A DNA stretch of 64,000 nucleotides, taken from Ornithodoros turicata (Eukaryota; Arthropoda; Arachnida; Ixodida; Argasidae). This document shows positions 31,710 through 44,075 of the stretch, one piece after another (positions within the stretch are counted from its first letter, which is position 1; each line of letters starts with the position of its first letter). A model generated the notes under the pieces. The model was not told the origin of the DNA and ran no database searches. It saw only the letters and a program-made list of their open reading frames with translations. The DNA lies in assembly GCF_037126465.1 (NCBI RefSeq), contig NW_026999355.1, positions 682,001-746,000 on the forward strand, written 5' to 3'. The position numbers and the translations under genes are program-made.

Positions 31710-33329
31710 AGTGAAGATAAGAAACGGACTCTTTCGGATGGTCTTGTTTTTCCGCGATATTTTCTCGGTGCACGCTCTCGTCCGTGGACATCCCACCCGA
31801 TAATGTCGCCAATGCGGATGCCCGGTGTTGTGCTCAGAGGGGAAGGAAGAGCTAAACAAAACGAATGTGAGCGAGCAAGCCGTCTTAAAGGAACCTCAAG
31901 TGGGCAACGATGATTTTTTGTTTGTTGTTGGCTGCGTGTCGTGTTCAGCAACGAATAAATTATGCACCTGCAAGAGAACGACGAGCTCAAGTGTCCTGCA
32001 GCGCGCGTAACAGGCTTTTGAAAAACCCTCCACTCTTCAAAGAGCGTGTCGGAGAATGAGGAGGGTGCTCTGTGGCGTCACATATGCCCCTGTCAGGGCC
32101 AGTCATGTGACGCATGACGTAGACCGGCTCAGCTCACGCGTCCAGCAGCGCGCGAGCTGAGAAAGGAAGAAACAAGGCAAGGGGACATGCCGACAACACG
32201 CGGGCTGGGCTGTTTGCAAATTTGATTGCGCTGTGACCCTGTCCCCGAACCCCACGACCCCTGGGGCACTAGGGGAACCCAACCTAACTAAACCAAACTA
32301 ACCTAACGTGGCCTAACCCGATATTTGGCATTGTCACAAGCGCCGCCTCCCCGCTCCTGCCGCTGGTAGAAGTGTCGTTCCCGTTAGTTTAGCCGAAACC
32401 TTTATCTGTTATGTATACAACGCTGCATCATCACTGCGACATCTTGAACACTTTTGAAATTATAAGCGTTTTAAATTACTCCCAATTTCGTCACGCAGCC
32501 TGCCGGTCATAGCACTGGTCATGCCACCAGCCATACTTACCGCAAAGGAAGACGTGGCTCTATGCGTCCAAACAAACGGAAAATACGAGCAAAATTCTTT
32601 CTCCGCGTTTTGCCCTTCTGCCACCGTGTCATTACGTGGGGCGAACCGCGCCACTGCGGATGAACTGGATACTTGCATATCTTGGCCTTTCTTTCCCAGG
32701 GTTGTTGTCCTATACGTATCAGCTACAACGGAGCAGGCAGGAACTGTAACACAATCTGGGACTGCGTGGCGACTATCAGATAGGCGGATAACTTAAACAC
32801 AGGGTTGCGCTGTTTACACCAGGTGTTGAAACGTTTTATCTGGAACCGACAGCGAAAGTTCAGATGCAAGGGGGTGTGTGGCTGGCATGAGTCTTGTCAG
32901 TGCGACGCGTCACCTCGCGGAGCTGCACAGGTGAAGCAACGTCCAGCGCTATCTGTTCGCCCTTATGCACTTGCTCTACATTGTGCCGCTTGCGGGGGTT
33001 TGAAGTTGGTACCTGCACTCCTTCGGTGAAGCATCCCTGATTTGTTCAGGTATGTTGAAATCGCATATCCTCCTTGATAGAAAACAAGAGACTAGCCAGG
33101 CGGAACGAAACAACAAAGTGTTTCCGTTTGGTACTGGCAGGTCGCTCTACGTCGCGAGACAACTGCGACCATCCATCGGTCTGTGGATTGATTTTGCCAC
33201 TGCACACTGTATTAAACGGTCCTCGCCAAAGATGGCGTCATACGCGACTCCGTCTTTAGGGTGGTGACATCTCCAGTCGACGTCCCTCAGGCGGCCGCCA
33301 TGTTGGTCCCCTGCTTTTACAGAATCGCG
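31710..33329. other. Intergenic, nothing assigned
   Basis: Mixed sequence. The portion around 32400-32560 resembles 50150-50300 in several blocks (a dispersed repeat of unknown type). No gene was recognised. Confidence 0.35.
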
Positions 33330-33560
33330 AAAGGTGCTGCAGAAACGAACTTCACCGCATAGCACGCTCCTAGCAAACCATCATCTCGAATTATATCGTT
33401 ATCTGCTCTGATTTGCTGAAAACGGGAGGCGTGTATACGCCGTTTTTGTGACAATTATGTACAGCGTAAGTGTCACAAAAATAGGTGTACGATATCCTTC
33501 GAGATGATGGTTGACTAGAACCGTGCCATGCGGTGAAGTTCGTTTCTAAGAGAGTATGCT
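33330..33560. mobile_element. Palindromic MITE, related to 45194-45445
   Basis: The arms share AACTTCACCGCATAGCACGC and its complement near 33530. Each arm also carries CAAACCATCATC. The family is the same as the TA-flanked copy at 45194-45445. Confidence 0.65.
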
Positions 33561-33723
33561 CACCATACCACGCCGTCTAGGGAATGGGGACTAAGATGCA
33601 TGGCGAGCGGCGGCAAGTGGTGTGTCAAAGGCTGACACCACCATAAGACCGAGTCGCTTATGTAGGCCCCCTAATACTATCTGCCTCTGAGAGTGCTGCT
33701 ATTCAGACACTATAACTTGTACC

Positions 33724-34643
33724 CAGGCTTGTGCCCGTTACTCGAAAAAAGTAATTGATTACCGTTACCGTTACTTCTACGGATAAAGTAATTGATTACC
33801 GTTACCAATTACTCGACTCCAAATGTAATTGAGTAATGAGTAGAAAAGTAACGCGTTACTCCGGTCGTTACTTTGCATTCACGCAAGATATACCCGTCTC
33901 TGTGTGCCTCAAAAAAGAGAGAGAGAAAAAAAGGTTCAACAGCTTCACAGCTGAAGTAACACGAAAAACAAAAACGTGTAGGATCTGTACAGCTTGAGAC
34001 AAAGGTTTACGGAACATGGCACTTGCATATTTCTTCAACGGAGTGGCCCCCCTGTTGCTATCAGGAAGAGATCGAATGAGGAACGGGCTATTTTATTCAC
34101 ATCTCAGTATCTGTGTCCGCTGCACTTTCCTGTGAGAGTGTCGCTCCAATAGAGAAACGCGACACCCCGGTGTTCCGTAAACTTTTGTCCCAAGCTGTAC
34201 GTATACTGTATTTATCGCCCGGGAAGACGTTGACCCGGTTGTGGAAGAGCATTGCGTGGAACTTCCCCATGACTCCCTCAATCTCCAAAGCTTCAAGTAC
34301 CACCACACTGCTGTAGGAAGACCCACAAATTTCAGAACATCATTACAATGACCTTCGCTTGCTATAGTAGAACGGCCCAACAAAGGCTGACGGTACGAGG
34401 GGCTTGACTTCGGGCAGAGCATCTGAAAGATAAGTTAATCTCTGCCGGAAAAGTAGTCAATTACTGGGTAATCGATTACTCAGAAAACTAATTGATTACT
34501 CGAAAAATTACTTTGACAGTAAAGTAACTGATTACTCGAAAAATTACTTTGACAGTAAAGTAACTGATTACTCGAAAAATTGCTCAAAAAAGTAATTGAT
34601 TACAAGTAACGCAATTACTAGTAACGCGTTACGCACAAGTCTG
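33724..34643. mobile_element. Non-autonomous hAT-like element
   Basis: Ends are CAGGCTTGTGCCCGTTAC and the complement of CAGACTTGTGCGTAAC. Both subterminal regions are packed with TTACTCGAAAAA and GTAATTGATTAC motifs. TTGTACC occurs at both borders (33717-33723 and 34647-34653), a likely target duplication although three extra bases separate it from the right end. It contains a nested MITE at 33990-34197. Confidence 0.65.
33990..34197. mobile_element. Tc1/mariner-type MITE nested in hAT element
   Basis: Inverted ends CAGCTTGAGACAAAGGTTTA and its near-complement (TTCCGTAAACTTTTGTCCC) are flanked by TA (33988-33989, 34198-34199). A similar single end (GGGACAAAAGTTTACGGAAC) occurs at about 35390. 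Confidence 0.75.
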
Positions 34644-34665
34644 CAGTTGTACCCTGCTACAGAAT

Positions 34666-34702
34666 TACACTCTTAAAAATGAACTTCATTTTTAAGAGTG
34701 TA
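34666..34702. repeat. 37-bp perfect palindrome
   Basis: Two 18-nt arms starting TACACTCTTAAAAATGAA are perfectly complementary around a single base at 34684. The arm matches the terminal type of the MITE at 45194-45445 (TA-CAC-C-CTTAAAA), so it may be two transposon ends joined with nothing between. Confidence 0.8.
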
Positions 34703-34709
34703 CGTGAGG

Positions 34710-35690
34710 AGTCAGGAGCAATGGAAAGTGGCTTTGAGAATGTTATAGAGGATCGAATCATACGCATAATGCAGTGTCCCTTGCTTGTTTTTGCAAATAC
34801 TATGCACCAGAATGACGCAAGTACGGGATGATATGGACTAGTCCTTCATTGCGTGGAATTAGCTGCGTGACCCTGTCGAGCCGGACTCTCGGAAACATGT
34901 TTGTCGGGCCGGCCCGCCGCCGTGCTGGCGTCTCTTGTCGGCCGATCCCTGCCCGGGGTGTTGACCTATTTGACGGCCCGGCCTATCAGACAGTTCGGGC
35001 ATCTATTGGCAGCTGCATTCAAACGAAGCAAATTCCCAACGAGAGGAACATGGTCCTTCAAGGGTTCTCACAGTACGATAACCGTGCGAATTACCGTTGA
35101 TGTTGATGAAGAAAAATACTGGGGAGAGGCTGAATTCGTCACACGACAAATTCGGCTACTCCCATAAACAGACCCCCCCCCCCCCCCCAAAGGTGAAAAA
35201 AAAAAAAAAAAGTGTATATATAATAATTGTCGCGTCTTTCATTCACTGTAACGAAAGTCCGGCTCGTGCGTCATAAACTACATGCAATGCACCGAGTCGT
35301 GAAATTCTCGTTGGCAAGGAATCTCATCGCCATGCTGTAAGATACCACACCACTGCCGCTTCCGCTCAACTACAAACATCGTGCAGGGTGGGACAAAAGT
35401 TTACGGAACACGCGAGCGGCGTACTTTTTCTTCCGTGCGACACCCTAGCGGCCGCCGGAAGCGGGTACGTTCACTCTTTCGGAGGGGTGGAAGGTTACGC
35501 TGTTAGCGACACACAGCGGTAGCTTCCGATTCCAAGGCACACCCAAACCTACACCGGAACGACCACTGTGTGTCGCTAATGCGCACCCTTCTGCCCCACC
35601 GGCGACCGCTAGGGTTGTACTTGCGGCGGCGGTGGTGGTGGTGGTGGTGGTGAAAGGGCTTGCTGTTGTCGGCCTCACGTATGTGAGCAA
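34710..35690. other. Intergenic, low-complexity tracts only
   Basis: It includes a C-run then A-run at 35167-35213, a GGT/GGC-repeat at about 35625-35653, and an orphan MITE end near 35390. No gene recognised. Confidence 0.4.
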
Positions 35691-35702
35691 CGTCACGACT
35701 GA

Positions 35703-35815
35703 CGCCCTGGGGAAATGTGCGTCCTGGGCCGACTTCTAGGGGAACTGTGCCGACATATGTCTGAAAGCGTCTGAGGAAAACCCAGGAAAAACCCCAGACA
35801 GCACAGCTGTGTGGG
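35703..35815 (-). mobile_element. Ruka-like SINE fragment, minus strand
   Basis: The complement contains GTGCTGTCTGGGG, CCTGGGTTTTCCTCAGACG, TATGTCGGCACAGTT and AGTCGGCCCAGGACG, matching the middle of 46759-47061. Confidence 0.65.
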
Positions 35816-35941
35816 TCTGTGCTGCTGGGTCATCTGGCTGTCTGGCTGAACTGGCTGCGGCGCTGGTGTCTGCGCACGTCCCGCAGGTCACGCGCCCGCG
35901 CGTTGCGGCTCAGCCTGGTGGCGGCTGTACATTGTCAGCAG

Positions 35942-36110
35942 CAGAGCGTCGAACCGAACCGAAAACCGGAATTAACCGTTATTTTTAGCTGGAACTGAAC
36001 CGGACGTGAACCGTAATTACTCGCCATCTTGGTGCTCAACGGGAGCCGAATACGATCTCAAAATTTCTGTTACCGGTCCGGGATACCGGTTCGGTTCGGG
36101 TAGGTGTGTG
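35942..36110. repeat. Short hAT-related fragment
   Basis: Starts CAGAGCGTCGAACCGAACCG, like the end of the hAT element at 28248, and is rich in CGGTT/AACCG. The right end is unclear. Confidence 0.35.
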
Positions 36111-36396
36111 CCGCCTGTTATCTATCCCATCGTCTGGTGGCGACATTCGTTTAGTGTGACATAATACTCGAGATCTGGCGGTCCATTCGGTAGCGCCGGT
36201 CAAGGGTGAAGGAAGTTGTCTACTCACCGCAGCTTATAGAAGAATGTTTCATCGTTTCTACCTTAGAAATTAGAAATTTACAACAGACAATTACAATTTT
36301 ACAACAACATTGTAAGAACATCACGTGGAACATTAAAAACGTAGCCAAAACGTGCCACGGCACGCCCTGTCACGGCAGTTTAGTCCTTCCGTTATA

Positions 36397-37320
36397 TACG
36401 AGGGGTGTTCAAGTGAGACTGGGACTTTTCATTTTTCGCAAAAGTAAAATGAACTTACAGGCGAGAAATTAGTTTTATTTTTCAACGTAATCTCCTTGTC
36501 CCAGCGCTTCACGAGGGCTTGGATGCCAGCAGCATAGAAATCCTTACCGGCGCGTAGCAGCCATGATCGGACCGCATTCTTGACCTCGTCGTCGCAGCTG
36601 AAGTGGCGGCCCCCAAGGAACGCCTTCAATGGCCCGAAGAGATGGAAGTCACTGGGGGCGAGGTCTGGACTGTAAGGGGGATGCGGCAGCAACTCCCAGC
36701 CAAGTTCCTGTCCTGTCGTGTCGTGAGATGCGCGATATGGGTGCGTACATTGTCCAGTAGGAGGAGGACTCCTTTGGTGATGAGGCCTGGCCGCTTTTGC
36801 TTCAGCGCCTTATGCACATCCCTGAGTACCTGGCAGTAATATGCACTATTGATGGTGCAGAAACTCAACTTGGCAGAAAATCAACATGAACAACACCAAC
36901 CTTGTCTCAGAAAACCGTGGCCGTCACCTTACCCGCAGACGGGGTGCATCAGAACTTCTTGGGAGCTGGCGAGCCCGGATGCTTCCACTGTTTTCATGCG
37001 CGTTTAAACTCAGGAGTGAAATGGTGCACCAACGTTTCATCGCACGTGATGATCCAATCAAGGACCGGCTGCCCTTCAGTGTTGAAGGTGCACCTTAGCT
37101 CTTGGGAGATTTCCAGTCTTCTCTGCCGGTCAAAAACGGAGAGCTGCCTCGGGACCCAGCGGGCACTAACTTTCCGAAACTGGAGGCGTTCATGAATGAT
37201 AGTGTTCAACGTTCCCACAGAAAGATCCGTCTTTCTAGCCAGTTCGAGACATGTTATGCGTCGGTCCTTGAGGATCAGGCGCTCCACAAGTTGTCATAGT
37301 TCCATTAGAGACGTTCGAGC
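36397..37320 (-). pseudogene. Mariner transposase pseudogene
   Basis: On the minus strand, helix-turn-helix-like sequence (ERLILKDRRITCLELARKT, then HERLQFRKVSARWVPRQL) precedes the three catalytic regions: IITCDETLVHHFTPE, LLLLDNVRTHIAH, and HPPYSPDLAPSDFHLFGPLK (the D,D,D order typical of mariner). Several stop codons lie between 36994 and 36868 (after FKRA, KKF, TVF) and a frameshift separates the last two blocks. The 3' end carries the terminal repeat GAGGGGTGTTCAAGTGAGAC at 36399. The N-terminal part and the other terminal repeat were not found, so the copy is truncated near 37320. Confidence 0.85.
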
Positions 37321-37329
37321 AGAGCCATA

Positions 37330-39510
37330 CGGGAGACGTACATAATGCACTTCGATTTCGCTGAAAACTGGAAAGTTGCCATGCCTAGCGAAATACGAGC
37401 GTGTCACTGGGGAAAAACAGATTTCCATATTCACATGTGCGGTAACAGCTGGCACGCAAACGCACAGTTTAGGTGAGCGAAGACTTGTGTCACGATTCAG
37501 TACAGTCACTGTTAGCTTCGATAGCTATTGAAGAATGGCTTGACGAGAATGTTCCTCTTGCTGCTAATGATTTACGTGTCAGATGGAGCGGCGAGCCATT
37601 TTAAAAATCGGCATAGGCTCTATGAGCTCTCCAAATCTACTTTCGCGAGCGCGGCATGGATGTTCAGGAACAGGCCACGACAAAAGTGCGTGTGACAGGA
37701 TCGGTCGAATAATCAACCACCATGCCGCTACACGTAACTTGTGTTCGCTCGAGCAAGATGTTATCTTAGAGTCACAAGATATGATAACGTGCTTGTGAAG
37801 ACACCTAACGCGCGTCCATTTACTCCATGTACGGGCTGAGGACGTGACTTCTTTTGGAAAGAAAAAGGAATGGGTAAATGTATACCGCATCAAAGTGGCA
37901 TACAAGGTTCACATGCGTGGCAAAGCAAGACATCGGAAAGTCGAGGCCGAGAAACATTCATAGCTATAGTACCGTGGACAGTGAATGCAGAAGAGTGACG
38001 TTTTAAAGTGAGTGAAATCATTTGTCGCTGTCATTGCAAAATACTGCTTTTTGTACATATATCGACGTAAACTACCACTTCTGATTACACAAAGTTGTCC
38101 CTTTCTTGTACGACATCGACAGGAGGCCCGCCATCCCGCGGTACCGGCAGCAGGGCTCCGCACGCAGAGGGCCTCGTTTTAACGCGCTAATCGCCAGTGT
38201 GCGCTTTTTAAGCATAATTTTGTTACGTAAGATGAAAGGACTAGCATCGGACCATGTCCTGGCAAAATGTAAATGAAATAAAAGGGCGACTTTTCGAGAA
38301 ACGGACGCTCAAAATCGTTGTTTTTATCGAAATCTACCTTAACATTTGCCACTTTCAGCAGATACCTGTAGGATACGGTATACACGGTATACATATCAGA
38401 TGAAAGAGCATTCAAATCTGAGTGAATTGATACCAAATATGGTAATGAGGAACATTTACAGCCAGAGAAATCATGCGTCGAAGTTTGAACAAAACTGCGC
38501 GAGAGAGCATGTTCGCCATTTTTTATAGCACAGAGCGTTGCACCTGCGCGCCAAACTTTGCACTCGGGCTCCTGGCCTTTAGGCATACTAAAGCATAAAA
38601 ACATTTCACAACAATATCTTTTAAAACTCGTGAGATGTACGCTTGGAAACACAACAAAACTGAAACACTGGAATTCAGGGCCGGATTTTCTCGATTCTTT
38701 GCGCGAAAACTATTCCGTAGAAATTATTCATTTTATCGCTGTTGGTCGTCATGTATGATGAGCTTTTAAATATAAAAAAACAATCATGAAAATCTAGCAG
38801 GTCGATGGGACCTCCCTGCCTGAACTGACGTGAAACCGGCCTACAGCTTTTTGGTCATACCAGTGAGCTGCAAGGTACTGGGGAACAGTTTCGACAAGCT
38901 TGCTGTACACATTCAACGAACTAACACATACTTAACTTATACACATATAAGTCATTAGGCTTTTAGGAGGAACTAATCCATTTGAAAACTTCGTCAGGAA
39001 TTTTGAGATATTAAATATTTGGGGAACCTACAACTTTAATTTTTATGCCAATAGTTGGTGCACGTTTAGGGTTATATACAGGGGTAAGGAACTCGCTACC
39101 GGTGACGTGCGCACTACAACTATTTTATATTCTTGTCTACACGTTGATACGTATGATAGTGTCGCGTATTCACTGTATAATAAAAGCTGTTGATGAAAAA
39201 CAAGATGATAAACTGTCGTAGCGAATAACGTGAGACTAAAGCGTCATTTGATGACCACGGCGATGTTGCACAGGTTCTGACGAGGGCCGATAACTGCAGT
39301 CATGTTCAATGAATTCCAGCTGATATCCATTCAACAGAGCCAGCGGAGGCTATGCAATGCTGCGGCTATGCAATGCTGCGGCGCATCAAGTGGATTGTAG
39401 TTGAATTATGACATCTTGATATCATGTAAAGGAAATATCTACGGAGGAGTGTTATGTCAACGAACTGCGACACGGAGTTATTGTTTTCTAAACTTTTGTT
39501 TCGTTCACCA
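37330..39510. other. Intergenic, nothing recognised
   Basis: Moderately AT-rich sequence with no gene, RNA gene or repeat that I can name. Confidence 0.4.
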
Positions 39511-39514
39511 CATT

Positions 39515-39605
39515 ACCGCCAGGAGTGGGGTAGAGTACTCAGTACTGCCCCTGGAGATGAAACTTCATATTCATCATCATTCAAATAAAGTTGTTGTTAT
39601 TTTCC
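39515..39605 (+). repeat. Probable LINE 3' tail
   Basis: GTAGAGTACTCAGTACTGCC, CCTGGAGATGAAACTTCA and an AATAAAGTTGTTGTTATT end resemble tails of non-LTR elements in ticks. Similar GTTGTTGTTG tails occur on the minus strand at about 30117-30155 and 45045-45065. No coding part. Confidence 0.35.
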
Positions 39606-40654
39606 TGTTTAGTTTTAATTTCAATATTTATTTTCTTTTCGGTTGGAAGAGGAAGCAAAAAGCCGAGGAGGTTTGACTAAGGCTCCCCTCCCAATGTACT
39701 CCGTACAGCAACAGTACAAAATGACAAAGTAACAATACAAATTAACAATATACAAAGTAACAAGGTTAAATACAATGAGGATAAAGTGATTAATCCATGT
39801 TTAGAATTAAGCTTAGAATGAAGTTTAGTGCTATTTTCCAGGTGACGACTTGGTATAGTTTGTTAGCCAAACCCACAATAAACGTGCTTTCAGCCAACAC
39901 TGTGCTATTCACATATGGCTCGGTGAAACATTCAGTTTGTATCGCGGATAATAACGATAGCAATTATCGACGATCCATTGACCCTGTATACAGCAATTTA
40001 GGAAGGACACCCAAGCAGCCCAATGGGGATGACGCCGAAATAAATCATGTAAAAATAAAACGTTCAAAAATAAATCTCTCAAATATCAAATTTGCAAAAT
40101 AAACTCTTCAATATAAATCATGAGAAAATCCACGCTGTCGAAATAAACTCCGAAAAATAAACTTTGAAGAATAAACGCTTCGAAATAAATCTTTTAACAT
40201 CCATCGTCCCTGATTGGTGGACAGCCGACGGCTCTACGTCCGCCGCGGAAAATAGTACCCTCCTCGCGCTTGGGGCTAGCCAGGGCTATAACTGTGAACG
40301 AGGATTTCGGTACACCGGAAGTAGGTTGTCTGTCTGTATGTGATCCGTGACAAGTTTTGCCAACTTAGTAGCGGGGTGGGGGGCTAATATCATTCGGAAT
40401 GACGGATGCCCGGGAGCGTATTATTCGGTGAAGTTCTGTTTTAGCAGTGCAAGTAACGCGCGACATCGGTGTAATATAGTCTAATATAGAGCCGACTATC
40501 AGGAGAGTTTGGCCATTCTTTGGTATGTTTTCTGATTTTGCGTTTCTCTTTTTCGTGTGCGTGCGCGCTTTCTTGGTCTTTCTTTTAGCAGTGCGAATGA
40601 CCGTCGCCGCGCAATCCGTCCACAGAGCTCAGCTGGCTCAAGGGTCAAGAGCAT

Positions 40655-41432
40655 ACCCGCGTAAATTACTTCTAAAATGTAATTGAATTACATTACTCGA
40701 GTTAAAATTTAATTAAATTACATTACTCATTACTGCAATAGAAACGTAATAAAATTACATTACAATTACTACGAAAAAGTAATGACATTACAAAGTCATT
40801 ACTTTACCATTATTGGCATACATGTTCCCGAGTTTGAGGGAGGCACAAGGGACACACAAGTTGACGAAACTTGCCTTTCCCGAAATTCGAGGAAAAAAAT
40901 TTATGCTTTCAATGTATCAACAGTTAGCTTGTACCCTTCTATTTGTCTCTTCTACATGTCATGCTAGTGTGCCTCGTATGACGTATCGTTCCACAATGTA
41001 GAGACGAAGGAGACACAATGTATCACGATAACAGGAAGATTGTCAGGAGGATGGGGCAGGCAAACAATGGTTCTCCAGGGCTACAAACCGTTGACCTAAT
41101 AACGTTTGTTTGTGAGTGCCCTGCCTAAGGCAACTGGCTCATAGAAGGGAATTGACGTTCCACGTGCCGATTGAGTGCGTCACCGTTCATGGTGCCGTTG
41201 GAATTCTTTTCACTCGCCAGTCCCCCAACTCTCTTTCTGCCAAGTGCCAACACAGAACACACACTCGATTCTTTTGTAAAAAGTAATGAGTAATGTCATT
41301 CAAATTACAGCCCAAATGTAATTAAATTACATTACAAATTACCTAATGTCAAAAGTAATGCGTTACATTACAAATTACCAGAAAAAGTAATTCATTACTG
41401 TAATTTCATTACAGTAATGCTATTACTACCCA
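40655..41432. mobile_element. ATTAC-rich non-autonomous hAT-like element
   Basis: Subterminal regions full of AATTACATTACT on the left and AGTAATGCGTTACATTAC on the right are in inverted arrangement, with ends near CATACCCGCGTAA and CTACCCAGGTATG. A target duplication was not resolved. It is nested in the fold-back-like element. Confidence 0.5.
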
Positions 41433-41783
41433 GGTATGATCAAGTGTGCGTGTTCTGTATTCATACGCGCACCGTCGTCATCACTTTTAAGCTGGATATT
41501 TCGAAATCCTAAGTTGTTATGTAATTGATAGCAATACAAACATGAATAAGAAACATCATAATAGCATGTTTCGCCGAAAAGAACATCGTGTCGCCCATAC
41601 AGCTATCACTACTATGATACGGAGAATTACCTTCCTAAGCCTAACCATGATTTATTTTAACAGCGTTTATTTTGAGGACGTGTATTTTTAAACGGTTTAT
41701 TTCAGAAAATGGATTTCGAAGGGTGGAATTTTAAGCGTGGATTTTTTAATGTTTTATTTTAAAAGATTTATTTCGGCGTACAG

Positions 41784-41935
41784 CCGCACAATGTACTGAA
41801 AGTCGAGTGCAATGGGGGTGGACGGTATGTGTCTTATCAATGTTCTTTAGTTTCACGGGTCTGTTCAAGGCTTTCCATCTACCCGGCCACCCCCATTGCA
41901 CTCGACTTTCAGTACATTGTGCTGCTTGGGCACAT
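41784..41935. mobile_element. Small MITE (CCCAAGCAGC family), copy B
   Basis: Arms CACAATGTACTGAAAGTCGA at the left and the complement ending GTGCTGCTTGGG at the right. Nearly the same sequence as 20171-20316, in the opposite orientation. Confidence 0.7.
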
Positions 41936-42274
41936 TCTGCACCGAAGAACAAAAAGCAGCAATATCGTCGCCAGATAACCGTTGTTAGCGTCCTGACAGA
42001 ATGTGTTTACCAGGAAACTGCGTCCACCAGAATAATGCTAAAAAAAGTACGGGATTCATAATTGTGAGAGCCATTGTCTCCTAACGAAACAGCAGAGCTT
42101 ATCAACTGCTTGTCGTGTATTCTAAAAATGACTAGGCGTTCCAGAAACCCCCTTCCAAAGACTAGGAGCTCTGGAACGAGAGGTGTAAGTATTCGAGGCA
42201 AAACTATAACAATGCGTTTCCCGTGCTTTGATTTTTGTGTTACAAAACGGTCCACAGTGAAACCACTGGTCGTT

Positions 42275-42487
42275 GTACACGGTGTTTGCTCTAACGTGTC
42301 CAGAAATTTTATTTAAAGCGAGCGATAAAAGAGAAACCAGCGCTACTTTTCAGCTGCTTGACTAAGAAACAGGTGCTAGTAGTGAAGCCGTACCTGTTTC
42401 TTACTCAAGTAGCAGAAAAGTACCACTTGCTTTTCTTTTATCGCTCGCTTTAAATATAATTTCTGGACACGTTAGAGCCGTGTACAC
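42275..42487. mobile_element. Palindromic MITE
   Basis: Arms of about 85 bp contain CTCTAACGTGTCCAGAAATT and TTTAAAGCGAGCGATAAAAG with complements on the right. The centre holds a smaller hairpin (AAGAAACAGGT / ACCTGTTTCTT). Confidence 0.75.
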
Positions 42488-42689
42488 TCTAAGAAAAAAA
42501 CACACATTTTGGGGACAAAATGCATTGCCACAAAAAATAGTCCCTTTCGGGAGTAAATGCACGGGAGTAAATGAATGTCACAGAGTGGAGACTGCATTTC
42601 ACGCGCTGTTGTAAGAGTCCCAGGTGCATAATTCGTGTGCATGCATGAAAATACTTGGAATCAAACCGTCAACCGTGATATATCGAGTG

Positions 42690-44075
42690 ATATAAAATCT
42701 TCGGGAACCGGAAAAAATGTTCCCAAAAAAAATGTCCCCGGAAGAAATGTCCCCGGAAAAAATGTTCCCGGAAGAAATGTCCCCTGGAAAATATGTCCCC
42801 CGGAAAAAATGTCCCCTGGAGAAACATCCACTTTTGGTACGCGTGGAATTTTTGCGAAATCCCCGGTTGCGATATTGCAGGTCTTGAAGTCCTCCGGCTC
42901 AAAATAAATACTAAAATTCCTAACCACATACTAAGGGTTTTTTCTTTGAAAGCTCGACCTACTTACACTTACGATTTCTCGTAGGGAATACACCGCAATC
43001 AATTTCACGTTCGTTGATACAACGTGACACGGGTTCGAATCTTGTCACCAGGTGTGCTCTCTGAGGTTTTCCCTGGGTTTTCCGTCGGACTTTCCTGATG
43101 AATGTCGGCTCACTTAGCCCTGAAGTCGGCCCAGGACGCATACTAACCCCCTGTCACCCTCGCTCCTGCTGTCCTCTGTCCACGCCTGTACACCGCGTAC
43201 AGCAATAGTTGCTTCGCAGCGCTAACACGGAAAAACATTTTCTCTGCTAATTAGCACAAATGTGAAGTGTCACAGAAAGTAGTACGCCGTCCAGTTTCAA
43301 AAAATCAGGAGAGAAGACGTCATTCGGATTGACCAGGAGCATGTCAAGTTCTTTTTTAGAAGTGTGCAGATCGACGTGCACGGTGATGTGTAAAGAGGAA
43401 AATAAAATGCGGGGGGAAAGCAACAAAATTGACAGACAAAAATATATTTCAATATGTCTAGCGGTATCACATCTCGGGAGCCCCATGACTGTACAGGCCG
43501 CATTGTTGCAAGACACAATGAAGTAAATTCACCAAAACTGACGCACAGCGACTACCTAGGCAAAGAAATGCTATGTGTGAATAGTCATTTTAAAATGGAA
43601 TTGAATACGAATAAATTAAGTGACTCGTTGAATAACCGTAATTGGATACATATACAACATATATTGGAATACAAACATGTACGGTACGTATATGTATGCG
43701 TAAGTATAGCGCTTACTCTTTTTTTGTTCTCCATCTGCCGGGTCTCTTCAAATATATTCAGTTTAGTAGAAGCATCAATTCGATTTGGAATTCGAACATT
43801 GAATTCCATATTTGATTAGGAAATGGAATAGGATATACGATTACTCGCTTCGGTGCTCAAAAATCCAAACATTCACACCGTCCTATATAGTAAAAGTCAA
43901 TGTCCGAAGTCAACCAGTCCACGCGTACCAAAAGTGAATTTTCCTCAGGGGACATTTTTTCCGGGGACGTTTCTTCCAGGGAACATTTCTTCTGGGGACA
44001 ATTTTTCCGGGGGCATTTCTTCCGGGGACATTTTTTCCGGGGACATTTCTTCCTGGACCCAAAATCTTCCGCCAT
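42690..44075. mobile_element. Inverted-repeat element with AAATGTCCCCGGA arrays
   Basis: The left array (42717-42823) has about six units like GGAAGAAATGTCCCC (16-18 bp). The right array (43947-44057) carries the complement. Just inside both lies CACTTTTGGTACGCGTGGA, inverted (42829 and 43919 regions). ATCTTCGG / CCAAAATCTTCC blocks flank the arrays. Confidence 0.7.
43005..43236 (+). mobile_element. Ruka-like SINE, diverged 5' end
   Basis: B box GGTTCGAATCT (about 43032) then TGCTCTCTGAGG, TTTTCCCTGGGTTTTCCGTC, GTCGGCCCAGGACGCATACT and GTTGCTTCGCAGCGCTAACA. The A box is not recognisable. Confidence 0.75.

Larger units (their letters stand above)
40012..41935. mobile_element. Fold-back-like element with AAATAAAC subterminal arrays
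   Basis: Both ends start CCCAAGCAGC (40012 and complement at 41935). The left arm (to about 40200) and right arm (about 41645-41780) are imperfect inverted repeats made of short units around GAAATAAATC/AAAATAAACNNT spaced roughly 15-22 bp. The right end carries the 150-bp MITE-like block at 41784-41935. A separate hAT-like element lies inside. No transposase was found. Confidence 0.55.

Noticed and set aside
31689..33267. Host-gene exons in a cluster of 60-90-codon frames
   Set aside because: None shows a known domain or compatible splice sites, and part of the region resembles a repeat at 50.2 kb.
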